NCBI GenBank assembly: GCA_002029295.1
Contig: MZGW01000002.1
Location: 226,001 to 290,000 of the forward strand
From: Alkalithermobacter paradoxus
Lineage (GTDB): Bacteria; Bacillota; Clostridia; Peptostreptococcales; Peptostreptococcaceae
Length of the DNA: 64,000 nucleotides
Reading direction: 5' to 3'
Part shown: positions 38,977 to 46,700 of the stretch, piece after piece
How positions within the stretch are numbered: the stretch's first letter is position 1
How the letters are laid out: each line of letters opens with the position of its first letter
Made by a program: the position numbers and the translations under genes
The notes under the pieces: generated by a model
Seen by the model: only the letters and a program-made list of their open reading frames with translations
The model's database searches: none
What the model was told of the DNA's origin: nothing

Positions 38977-39855
38977 ATGTTGAATAATGAAAAAATATAT
39001 AATGTAAATGATACTGCTTTTATTATAGGGAATTTTGCGGTAGAAGCAATGCTTTATGAAGTTTCGTGTTATCCATCGCCAGGACTTGTTTCTCCAGTAT
39101 CAAATGGAGCTCACAAAGATATGAACTATTTTACGTTTATTGATAGTACGATGGCTCTTAGTAAATATTTTATTCTATTTGCCCAGGAAGGTTTCACAGA
39201 TTGTTCATATAAGGAAATGTTTAAACGAATTAGAAAAATAGGTATCGATGCTGAGAAAGATATGTTTGCTAAGACTAAAGGGGTTAATACTCATAAAGGT
39301 ATGCTATTTCTTATGGGCATTTCTTGTGCAGCAACAGCAAAAGCTATACATGAGAAAAGAAGTTTTAGTGAAATTCAAGGTATTATTAAGATGATGACAG
39401 AAGGTATTGTAAAAGAAGAACTTTTAACATTGGATGAAAGAGAAGGTTTGTCAAATGGTGAGAGATTATATCTAAAGCATAAAGTAGCAGGAATAAGAGG
39501 GGAAGTAGAAAGTGGAATACCAACTGTTTTCGATTTTTCCTTAGATATTTACAAAGATTGCGGTGGTTTATCGATAAATGATAGATTAATTCATACTTTA
39601 ATAGCGATTATGCAAAAATGTGACGACTCAACAATTCTTCATAGGCATTCTATTCAAGTACTAAATGAAGTAAAAGGAAAATCAAGAGAAATTATAGCTA
39701 GTGGTGGAATGAAAACAAGTATTGGTAAAGAAAAAATTGACCAGTTGTGCATAGAATTTATTGAAAGAAACATAAGCCCAGGAGGAAGTGCGGACTTACT
39801 AGGAGTGACAGTATTTTTTGATTTAGTTGAGAAATATATGAAAAAGTCAACTTAG
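38977..39855 (+). CDS. citG: Triphosphoribosyl-dephospho-CoA synthase
   Basis: A 292-residue CitG, which makes the precursor of the citrate lyase prosthetic group from ATP and dephospho-CoA. Family motifs include EVSCYPSPGLVSPVSNGAHKDM in part, TKGVNTHKGMLF, GIRGEVESGIP and SPGGSADLLGVT. It is separate from the citCDEFX operon, with a convergent regulator in between. AGGGG lies ten bases before the ATG. Shares a terminator with the regulator gene. Confidence 0.92.
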   Translation: MLNNEKIYNVNDTAFIIGNFAVEAMLYEVSCYPSPGLVSPVSNGAHKDMNYFTFIDSTMALSKYFILFAQEGFTDCSYKEMFKRIRKIGIDAEKDMFAKTKGVNTHKGMLFLMGISCAATAKAIHEKRSFSEIQGIIKMMTEGIVKEELLTLDEREGLSNGERLYLKHKVAGIRGEVESGIPTVFDFSLDIYKDCGGLSINDRLIHTLIAIMQKCDDSTILHRHSIQVLNEVKGKSREIIASGGMKTSIGKEKIDQLCIEFIERNISPGGSADLLGVTVFFDLVEKYMKKST

Positions 39856-39875
39856 GATTTACCAAGTTGACTTTT
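39842..39875. terminator. Bidirectional terminator between citG and the SorC-type regulator
   Basis: AAAAGTCAACTT (39842-39853) pairs perfectly with AAGTTGACTTTT (39864-39875). Confidence 0.88.
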
Positions 39876-39882
39876 CATCCGT

Positions 39883-40866
39883 TTAGTCTATATCAATGTC
39901 AGCTAGGGCTAAAACTTTTGAAGCAGTTGAAGCATCTGAAATTAAAACATTAATATACTTTCCTCTTAATGCTCCTAATATTGATTCAGCCTTATACTTT
40001 CCAGAGGCAACTCCGATAGTGTATTTAGCTTGGCGAATTGCACTTAAGTCTGTTCCAATTATCTTTTTATTTATATCTATATCTACTTCTTCTCCATTAA
40101 TATCAAATAAACGAGCATATATGCAGCCAACCGATTTTTTAGAATTTATATAAAAATTCTTATTTTCAACTAAATAATTTGACCATAGAGTAGATGCGAA
40201 AACTGCATCTATGGTTCCAATACCAGTTAGAATAACATCACATTTGCTAGCTAAAAATAGAGTGTCGTTGATAACTGGTTCTTGAAGTAAAGCTGTCCTC
40301 ACATAATCATTATCTATATATAAAGGTGCATATAAATATTTATATCTACCACCATAAGCATTCGCAAAGTTGCGAATTAATTCATGGGAATCAATAAGTG
40401 GGTTATCTTTTGCTGCTGCCCCAAGAACCTGAACTGCTGTGATGGATTTTTTATTTTTAGGATGTAGGTGCTTAATCACGTTAAAAATTGTTTTTCCCCA
40501 CAATATACCTACGATTGAATTCTCAGTTATTATACTATCTATATACTCAGCACCTAATTTTCCTAAGTAATGGATTGTTTCGTCGTGGGACATAGTATGA
40601 TTGTTTAGTACAATTGCATGGGTTAGTTTAAAGTGCTTCATCAGCAAATCTTCAATTTCTGTTGATCTTTCATTAGGTTGATTTATGATTATCTCAACAA
40701 CATTTCTATCTCTGGCTTCTTGAAGTAGTTTAGATATTTTAAAACGTGTTGTAGAAAAATGGTTAGCAATTTCAGATTGTGTCATATTTCCTTCGTAATA
40801 CATATCAGCAAGTTTTGCGAGAAATTTTAATTTTTCTGCGTCACTCATCTTTTCGTAATCCTTCAT
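39883..40866 (-). CDS. SorC/DeoR-family regulator of citrate genes (CitI-like)
   Basis: A 327-residue regulator: N-terminal helix-turn-helix (MTQSEIANHFSTTRFKISKLLQEA, about 29-52) and a C-terminal sugar-binding-like domain (SIVGILWGKTIFNVI, VQVLGAAAKDNPLI, VILTGIGTIDAVFA, YTIGVASGKYKAESILGALRGKYINVL in pieces). CitI of lactic acid bacteria, of the same family, activates citrate lyase genes in response to citrate, and this gene is divergent from citCDEFX with a shared control region. The symbol is withheld because the ligand is not proven. ATG 40866 follows GAGGAG. Confidence 0.82.
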   Translation of the reverse strand: MKDYEKMSDAEKLKFLAKLADMYYEGNMTQSEIANHFSTTRFKISKLLQEARDRNVVEIIINQPNERSTEIEDLLMKHFKLTHAIVLNNHTMSHDETIHYLGKLGAEYIDSIITENSIVGILWGKTIFNVIKHLHPKNKKSITAVQVLGAAAKDNPLIDSHELIRNFANAYGGRYKYLYAPLYIDNDYVRTALLQEPVINDTLFLASKCDVILTGIGTIDAVFASTLWSNYLVENKNFYINSKKSVGCIYARLFDINGEEVDIDINKKIIGTDLSAIRQAKYTIGVASGKYKAESILGALRGKYINVLISDASTASKVLALADIDID

Positions 40867-41215
40867 AATATTGACTCCTCAAATAATAATTTTAATTATT
40901 TTATTTCTGTTAATTAATAATATTATATCTTACAAATTATTGACTAACAAGGTAAAAGGACTTCTATCATATGTTTTAATTTCTAACAAATGATAAACAA
41001 ATTAACGAATGTTATAGAAATATGTGTAGATACATTGAAATTAATAATAACAAACAGGCTTTATTGAAAAAAAGTAGATACAAGTAAAAAAAAAAAAACT
41101 AAACATATGTTAAGTGTTCAAAACAAATGTTTTGACGAATAGATATCTTTTTGGTATTATGAATTTAAAGAAAAGCTAACACCAGTAAAATTACTTTTAT
41201 ACAAAGTCTAAGGGG
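40867..41215. promoter_or_regulatory. Divergent control region of the citrate lyase operon
   Basis: A 349-base spacer. On the plus strand TTGACG (41132-41137), 17 bases, TATTAT (41155-41160) is a strong promoter for citC. On the minus strand TTGTTA (complement of 40945-40950), 17 bases, TATAAT (complement of 40922-40927) fits the regulator gene. A run of A near 41090-41099 may bend the DNA. The operator palindrome is listed separately. Confidence 0.7.
41118..41135. promoter_or_regulatory. 18-bp perfect palindrome overlapping the citC -35 box
   Basis: TCAAAACAAATGTTTTGA is its own reverse complement except for the central two bases. It covers the first four bases of the -35 box. It is a natural candidate for the operator of the divergent SorC-type regulator. 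Confidence 0.65.
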
Positions 41216-41224
41216 GTGGCTGAA

Positions 41225-42253
41225 GTGGAATTCTTAAATCTAAGGGAATGTATTATTGAAAACAATGATATTATTCAGAGAAGATTAATAAATAAATTCC
41301 TTGTAGATCAAGGATTGAAAGTTGAAGACAATGTAGAATACACTTTTGCTTTGTTAAATGAAGAAAGTGTTGTAGCAACTGGTTCATTAGATGGTAAAGT
41401 TATAAAATATGTTGCAGTAGATGAAAGTTATCAAGGGATTGGTATTGCAAACAAGATCGTTTCAAACCTGATAAATGAAGCTCATAGAAAAGGAACACAA
41501 CATCTATTTGTTTATACAAATCCAAAGAACTTAAATATTTTCTTAGATTTAGGTTTTTATGAAATAGCACAAGTTCCAGGAATGGTTGTATTGTTAGAAA
41601 ACCAAAATAGAGGCATCGATAACTTTATGAAAGAAATTTCATCTTCAAGAAAAGATGGCTTAAAGATCTCAGCTATTGTGGTTAACTGCAATCCATTCAC
41701 ATTAGGGCACCAGTATTTGATAGAGAAGGCTGCTGAGGAAAGTGATATTTTACATATCTTTGTTGTGTCTGAAGATAAATCAGACTTCCCTACAGAAATC
41801 CGTTTAAGACTAGTAAAAGAAGGGACTAAACATCTGGAAAATGTTGTAGTGCATCAAACTAAAAACTATTTAATTTCCAGTGCTACATTTCCATCGTATT
41901 TTATGAAAAGATATGATGATATAGTAAAAACTCATGCATTATTAGATATTGAGATTTTCGCAAGATATTTTGTACCAGCTTTAGGCATTAATCATAGATA
42001 TGTTGGAGAAGAACCATTTTGCCAATTAACTTCAACATACAATGATACTATGAAGATAGTACTACCAAAATATGGTATTAAAGTTGTTGAAGTGCCTAGA
42101 ATGAAAGAAGGCACAGAAGTTATCAGTGCATCAAGGGTAAGGAAATTACTAAGAGAAGGTAAGTTAATTGACACAAAGAAATTGCTACCAATAACAACTT
42201 ATCAATTTCTTACATCTCAAGAGGGTCAAAAAATAATAGAAAAAATAAAATAG
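41225..42253 (+). CDS. citC: [Citrate (pro-3S)-lyase] ligase
   Basis: A 342-residue enzyme that acetylates the thiol of the citrate lyase prosthetic group and so switches the lyase on. Residues 1-125 form a GNAT-like domain (VDESYQGIGIANKIVSNLI), and from about 140 the nucleotidyltransferase domain begins with SAIVVNCNPFTLGHQYLIEKAA and ends with SASRVRKLLREG. GTG 41225 is chosen: AAGGGGG ends eight bases before it, while GTG 41216 overlaps that box. First gene of citCDEFX. Confidence 0.92.
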   Translation: MEFLNLRECIIENNDIIQRRLINKFLVDQGLKVEDNVEYTFALLNEESVVATGSLDGKVIKYVAVDESYQGIGIANKIVSNLINEAHRKGTQHLFVYTNPKNLNIFLDLGFYEIAQVPGMVVLLENQNRGIDNFMKEISSSRKDGLKISAIVVNCNPFTLGHQYLIEKAAEESDILHIFVVSEDKSDFPTEIRLRLVKEGTKHLENVVVHQTKNYLISSATFPSYFMKRYDDIVKTHALLDIEIFARYFVPALGINHRYVGEEPFCQLTSTYNDTMKIVLPKYGIKVVEVPRMKEGTEVISASRVRKLLREGKLIDTKKLLPITTYQFLTSQEGQKIIEKIK

Positions 42254-42282
42254 CTAGGCTAGTCAAATATAGGAGGTAAACT

Positions 42283-42579
42283 ATGGAGATAAAAACTATT
42301 GCAATGGCGGGGACATTGGAATCTAGTGATGTTTCAATTATTGTTGAACCAAATCATGGCGAAGGAATAATACTAGAATTAAATAGTCTTGTAGAAAAGC
42401 AATATGGTGAACAGATTAAAAGTGTTGTGTTGCAAACCCTTGAAGAGTTAAAAGTGAAGAATGCAACTGTTAAGATTAATGATAAAGGGGCTTTAGACTG
42501 TGTAATTATAGCAAGATTACAAACAGCAGTATCAAGAGCTGCACAGATAGAAACCTTCAATTGGGGGGAGGAGAAATAA
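42283..42579 (+). CDS. citD: Citrate lyase acyl carrier subunit (gamma)
   Basis: A 98-residue acyl carrier protein. The conserved segment AMAGTLESSDVSIIVEP carries the Ser that binds the phosphoribosyl-dephospho-CoA group, and the later DKGALDCVIIARLQTAVSRA is family typical. AGGAGG stands six bases before the ATG. The stop codon overlaps the citE start (TAATG), implying translational coupling. Confidence 0.95.
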   Translation: MEIKTIAMAGTLESSDVSIIVEPNHGEGIILELNSLVEKQYGEQIKSVVLQTLEELKVKNATVKINDKGALDCVIIARLQTAVSRAAQIETFNWGEEK

Positions 42580-43484
42580 TGTTGAAATTAAGAAGGACTA
42601 TGATGTATGTTCCAGGAAATAATCCAAGTATGGTAAAAGATGCTCATATTTTTGGTGCTGATACAGTTATGTTTGATTTAGAAGACTCAGTATCAATTAA
42701 TGAAAAAGATTCTGCAAGGTTTTTAATTTACAATGCGTTAAGAAATATTGATTACGAGGGAACTGAAATAGCAGTTAGAATTAATGGACTAGATACACCA
42801 TTTGGATTGCAGGACCTAGAAGCTATTGTTAGAGCAAAGCCAGACATTATTCGTCTACCTAAAACTGAGACGCCTCAAGATGTAATTGAGGTAGAGAAAA
42901 TTATAGAAGGAATCGAAAAGAAAATAGGTATGGAAGTTGGAACAATTAAAATGATGGCAGCTGTAGAAAGTGCACTTGGTATTATTAATGCTCATCAAAT
43001 TGCTACTGCTAGCTCAAGATTAGTTGGAATAGCTATTGGTGCAGAGGACTTTGTTACTGATATGAAAACTACTCGTTCCTTAGATGGTGTTGAACTATTA
43101 ACTGCGAGAAGTCAACTATTATTAGCTGCAAGGGCAGCTGGAATCTACGCTCTCGATACGGTGTTTTCAGATGTAAATGATGAGGAAGGTTTCGCAAATG
43201 AAGTTAAGCACATTAAACAGCTAGGATTTGATGGTAAATCTGTTATTAATCCTAGACAAATAGATATTGTACATGATATATATACACCTACTGATAAAGA
43301 GATAGAAAAATCTATACGCATAATCAATGCAAGTAAAGAGGCTCTAAAGAAGGGATTAGGCGTTGTTTCGCTTGATGGTAAGATGATAGATAAGCCTATT
43401 ATTGAGCGAGCAGAAAGAGTATTAACTTTAGCTCAAGCAGCCGGTGTATATACAATTGAAGGAGGGGAAAAAATTGGCTACTAA
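42579..43484 (+). CDS. citE: Citrate lyase beta subunit
   Basis: A 301-residue citryl-ACP lyase of the HpcH/HpaI-like TIM barrel superfamily. Signatures: TMMYVPGNNPSMVKDA, DTVMFDLEDSVS, the Mg-binding MMAAVESALGIINA, IGAEDFVTDM and the C-terminal SVINPRQIDIVHDIYTP. ATG 42579 is used because GGGGGGAGG precedes it closely; a TTG at 42561 would include that box. Its 3' end overlaps citF by eleven bases. Confidence 0.95.
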   Translation: MLKLRRTMMYVPGNNPSMVKDAHIFGADTVMFDLEDSVSINEKDSARFLIYNALRNIDYEGTEIAVRINGLDTPFGLQDLEAIVRAKPDIIRLPKTETPQDVIEVEKIIEGIEKKIGMEVGTIKMMAAVESALGIINAHQIATASSRLVGIAIGAEDFVTDMKTTRSLDGVELLTARSQLLLAARAAGIYALDTVFSDVNDEEGFANEVKHIKQLGFDGKSVINPRQIDIVHDIYTPTDKEIEKSIRIINASKEALKKGLGVVSLDGKMIDKPIIERAERVLTLAQAAGVYTIEGGEKIGY

Positions 43485-45015
43485 TAAAATAGGAAGAGAA
43501 ATTCCAGATTATATAGAAGGAATTGGAGAGCTGAGGGCGTATAAAGGACCTTTTAGTATCAAACCTACAACGCGTAAATTTGGTCGAAAAATTTCAACAA
43601 TAACCCCTAAAGAGAGTAAAATGTTGGAGAGTATCGAAGAAGCTATCATTGAAACTGGATTAAAGGATGGTATGACAATTTCTTTTCACCATCATTTTAG
43701 AGAAGGGGACTACATCATAAATATGGTAGTAGACGCCATTGCTAAACTAGGTATAAAAAACATTACCTTAGCTCCAAGTTCTCTGAATAGTGTACATGCA
43801 CCAATTATTGAGCATATTGAGAATGGCGTTATTACTAAAATAGAAACTAGTGGGTTGAGAGGTTCTCTTGCAGATGCTATCTCAAAAGGTATTTTAGAAT
43901 ATCCCGTTAAGATCCGCTCCCATGGAGGCAGAGCTAGAGCAATAGAGGCAGGAGAAGTGAAGATAGATGTAGCATTTTTAGGTGTACCTGCATGTGATGA
44001 ATATGGTAATGCAAATGGGCATTCAGGAAAATCATTCTGTGGTTCATTAGGTTATGCTAAAGTAGATGCACAATATGCTGATAAAGTTGTTTTAATTACT
44101 GATAATTTAGTTCCATATCCTAATGTTCCTGCAAGTATCTCACAAACTGATGTAGACTTTGTAGTTAAGATTGATGCTATAGGAAACCCTAAGGGGATAG
44201 TTTCTGGTGCTACTAGATATACAAAAAATCCTAGAGAATTACTAATTGCTAAATATGCTGCAACGGTTATTAAGGAATCTGGATACTTAGTAGATGGCTT
44301 TTCTATGCAATGTGGTACAGGAGGTGCATCTCTTGCAGTAGCTAGGTCTATTAAGCAGACGATGATAGAAAAAAATATCAAAGCGAGCTTTGCGTTAGGA
44401 GGTATTACAGGCCAGTTTGTAGAAATGTTAGAAGAGGGATTGATTGGTAAACTATATGATACTCAGTGCTTCGATTTAACTGCTGCTAAATCAATAGGAA
44501 CAAACCCTAACCATGTTGAAATAGATGCAGGATTCTATGCTAATCCACATAACAAAGGTTGTGCAGTAAACATGTTAGATATTGTCATTCTAAGTGCATT
44601 AGAGATAGATACTGACTTTAATGTAAATGTTATAACAGGCTCGGATGGAGTATTAAGAGGAGCGTCAGGAGGTCATTGTGATACTGCTGCAGGATCAAAA
44701 CTATCTATTATAGTTGCACCATTAATTAGAGGTAGGATACCTACTATAGTAGAAAGTGTAAATACTGTAACTACTCCGGGTGAGACGATTGATGTAGTAG
44801 TAACAGATAGAGGAATTGCGATAAATCCATTAAGGACTGACTTAATAGAGAAGCTATCAAATACAAATTTACCTTTACTTACTATAGAAGAATTAAAAGA
44901 AAAAGCTGAAAAAATCGCAGGTAAGCCAAAGGCAATTGAGTATGGAGAAAAGATTGTTGCACTTGTTGAATATAGAGATGGAACAATTATTGATGTTATC
45001 AGAGAGGTAAAATAA
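43474..45015 (+). CDS. citF: Citrate lyase alpha subunit (citrate:ACP transferase)
   Basis: A 513-residue CoA-transferase-like subunit that swaps acetyl for citryl on CitD. Recognisable stretches are GREIPDYIEGIGELRAYKG, SFHHHFREGDYIINMV, SHGGRARAIEAGEVKIDVAFLG in pieces, GSDGVLRGASGGHCDTAAGSKLS and VTTPGETIDVVVTDRGIAINP. The start is TTG 43474, five bases after AAGGAGGGG; the frame is open further upstream, inside citE. Length is normal. Confidence 0.95.
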   Translation: MATNKIGREIPDYIEGIGELRAYKGPFSIKPTTRKFGRKISTITPKESKMLESIEEAIIETGLKDGMTISFHHHFREGDYIINMVVDAIAKLGIKNITLAPSSLNSVHAPIIEHIENGVITKIETSGLRGSLADAISKGILEYPVKIRSHGGRARAIEAGEVKIDVAFLGVPACDEYGNANGHSGKSFCGSLGYAKVDAQYADKVVLITDNLVPYPNVPASISQTDVDFVVKIDAIGNPKGIVSGATRYTKNPRELLIAKYAATVIKESGYLVDGFSMQCGTGGASLAVARSIKQTMIEKNIKASFALGGITGQFVEMLEEGLIGKLYDTQCFDLTAAKSIGTNPNHVEIDAGFYANPHNKGCAVNMLDIVILSALEIDTDFNVNVITGSDGVLRGASGGHCDTAAGSKLSIIVAPLIRGRIPTIVESVNTVTTPGETIDVVVTDRGIAINPLRTDLIEKLSNTNLPLLTIEELKEKAEKIAGKPKAIEYGEKIVALVEYRDGTIIDVIREVK

Positions 45016-45032
45016 ATCAGAGGTGGTACTCA

Positions 45033-45578
45033 ATGCTTAGTATAGATATACAAAAGTTGCAAAAGGTTCTTTATGGAAGAGAACAAAGGGTCAAACTACA
45101 AAGAGAATTATTAAAGAATTATAAAGTTCCCTTAATCTCATTCACTCTAAATATTCCTGGACCGGAAAAAAATAGTATATTATTTAATGAAATACATAGT
45201 ATTGGTGTACATGTTTTGGAAAAAGAACTAGAAGATAGAAATATACATATTGTTTATAGTCAGTCTAACAGTAGCTTTGCTGGACTTGAAAAATTTCTAT
45301 GTGTAGATTGGGATGTTGATTCTATAAAAAGGCTAACTGTATCAATCGAACAGAACCATGATTTAGGGAGATTGTTTGACTTTGATATACTTAGTGAAGA
45401 TGGACATCAAATAAGCAGAGAATCACTGGGGTTACAAGGACGTAAATGTCTTTTGTGTGGCGAGAAACCCATAGTGTGTATCCGAAGTAAAAAACACTCC
45501 CTAGATGAATTGTTAAATGCTGTGCATGCCATAATTAGAAAATATGAATTGAATAATAACTTAAAACTAGCTGAATAA
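45033..45578 (+). CDS. citX: Apo-citrate lyase phosphoribosyl-dephospho-CoA transferase
   Basis: A 181-residue CitX that attaches the prosthetic group to CitD. The family marks LLKNYKVPLISFTLNIPGPEK in part, and GRKCLLCGEKPIVCIRSKKHS near the C-terminus with its CxxC pair, are present. It ends the citCDEFX operon, followed at once by a terminator. In some bacteria CitX is fused with CitG; here they are separate genes. Confidence 0.92.
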   Translation: MLSIDIQKLQKVLYGREQRVKLQRELLKNYKVPLISFTLNIPGPEKNSILFNEIHSIGVHVLEKELEDRNIHIVYSQSNSSFAGLEKFLCVDWDVDSIKRLTVSIEQNHDLGRLFDFDILSEDGHQISRESLGLQGRKCLLCGEKPIVCIRSKKHSLDELLNAVHAIIRKYELNNNLKLAE

Positions 45579-45583
45579 GAATC

Positions 45584-45614
45584 AAAAGAGGATTTTAGAA
45601 AAAATCCTCTTTTT
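45584..45614 (+). terminator. Terminator after citX
   Basis: AAAAGAGGATTTT (45584-45596) pairs with AAAATCCTCTTTT (45601-45613) over a four-base loop. Confidence 0.88.
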
Positions 45615-45694
45615 GGTTGAAAAGTAATAGTTTGATTATGATGTTTTGTAATGGTCTATTCTACTTCTTCAAAATATTTCATAAGGAGGATAAA

Positions 45695-46465
45695 ATGAGT
45701 ATTGATAGTAGTTTATTGAAAAATCTGAAGGTACTCTATGTAGAAGACGAGTTAGAAGTAATCCAACAAATGAGTTTCTTTCTAAAGAAAAGAGTAGGAA
45801 AACTTATTGTAGCAGAAAATGGTATGAATGGATTTGAGTTATTTAAGAATCATCTTCCAGATCTAGTATTAACTGATCTTAGGATGCCTGTCATGGATGG
45901 TATGGCTATGATAAAGGAAATAAGAAAAATTAGTGATGTACCCGTAATTGTTACCACAGCCTTTTCTGATAAAGATATTATTTTAAAGGCAGTGGATTTA
46001 GGAATTGATAATTATATTTTAAAACCTCTAGATGCAAGAGAATTAGTAAACATCTTAGAAAAAACTGCTGTTAAAGTATTAAGAAGTAGGGGTACTTTGT
46101 TAAAAGTAAGAAGTACAGCCATGTCCATCGAAGAAAAGAATAGTTTAGAAGAAAAGATAAGAAATGGAATTGCAAGATTTATCAAAGAAAAGACAGGTAA
46201 AGGTCCTCAGAATGTTAAGGCTTTTATTCATGGAGATAGTTTAGAAGTAGAAGTTATGGATGCTTTTACTAAAATGGAAAAGACATTGTTAGGAAATGAA
46301 AAAAATATATCTATAGTAAAGTATAACAGGGAAATTCTATACAAAGACTCTGAAAGTGAACTAACTAATTTTTTAAAGGATATTCTCCAATGGGAATCAA
46401 GATTAAAAACAGTTGAAATAGACACATCGAAAGACATAAATAGAATTAAATTTGACTTTATTTAA
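45695..46465 (+). CDS. Response regulator: receiver fused to a DUF2294/MpsC-like domain
   Basis: A 256-residue protein. Residues 1-125 form a CheY-like receiver (VLYVEDE, phospho-acceptor Asp in LVLTDLRMPVMDGM near 61, Lys in YILKPLD near 109). There is no DNA-binding domain. Instead residues about 150-256 (IRNGIARFIKEKTGKGPQNVKAFIHGDSLEV onward in pieces, EKTLLGNEKN, KTVEIDTSKDINRIKFDF) resemble DUF2294, also called MpsC after a staphylococcal sodium/potential-generating system. It lies between citX and the citrate/Na+ symporter and is the only response regulator in the island, so it probably pairs with the kinase at 37176. ATG 45695 follows AAGGAGG; the longer frame from 45617 lacks a site. 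Confidence 0.75.
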   Translation: MSIDSSLLKNLKVLYVEDELEVIQQMSFFLKKRVGKLIVAENGMNGFELFKNHLPDLVLTDLRMPVMDGMAMIKEIRKISDVPVIVTTAFSDKDIILKAVDLGIDNYILKPLDARELVNILEKTAVKVLRSRGTLLKVRSTAMSIEEKNSLEEKIRNGIARFIKEKTGKGPQNVKAFIHGDSLEVEVMDAFTKMEKTLLGNEKNISIVKYNREILYKDSESELTNFLKDILQWESRLKTVEIDTSKDINRIKFDFI

Positions 46466-46472
46466 AAAAAAC

Positions 46473-46501
46473 TTTACAAATTTTATAAAATAATATATAT
46501 T
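46473..46501 (+). promoter_or_regulatory. Promoter of the citrate symporter transcript
   Basis: TTTACA (46473-46478), 17 bases, TATATT (46496-46501). Transcription would start near 46508 and make a leader of about 190 bases that contains hairpins and a terminator. Confidence 0.6.
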
Positions 46502-46508
46502 ATGAGTA

Positions 46509-46556
46509 TAGCTAAGTTTGAAAAGGTTTTCAGAGAAAGGCTTTTCAGAATAGCTA
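46509..46556 (+). promoter_or_regulatory. First leader hairpin of the symporter transcript
   Basis: Outer TAGCTA (46509-46514) pairs with TAGCTA (46551-46556), and inner TGAAAAG (46519-46525) with CTTTTCA (46541-46547). It begins almost at the predicted transcript start. Confidence 0.5.
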
Positions 46557-46593
46557 ATATATAAAAAGTGAATTTAATACGATAATTAATATA

Positions 46594-46643
46594 TGTTGAA
46601 CTTATTTAAGAAAGTCTATTGATTTAGCTTAAAAAGGTCAACA
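46594..46643 (+). promoter_or_regulatory. Predicted antiterminator stem in the symporter leader
   Basis: TGTTGAACTTATTTAAG (46594-46610) can pair with CTTAAAAAGGTCAACA (46628-46643) at about thirteen or more positions. The 3' arm is also the left arm of the terminator, so the two structures exclude each other. Confidence 0.5.
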
Positions 46644-46676
46644 CAGGAATGTATATTTCTGTGTTGACCTTTTTTA
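46633..46676 (+). terminator. Leader terminator before the citrate symporter gene
   Basis: AAGGTCAACACAG (46634-46646) pairs perfectly with CTGTGTTGACCTT (46659-46671), followed by T. It lies between the promoter and the ribosome site of the symporter gene, so it must be bypassed for expression. Confidence 0.82.
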
Positions 46677-46700
46677 ATTTAAACAAAAGGAGGTAAATTT

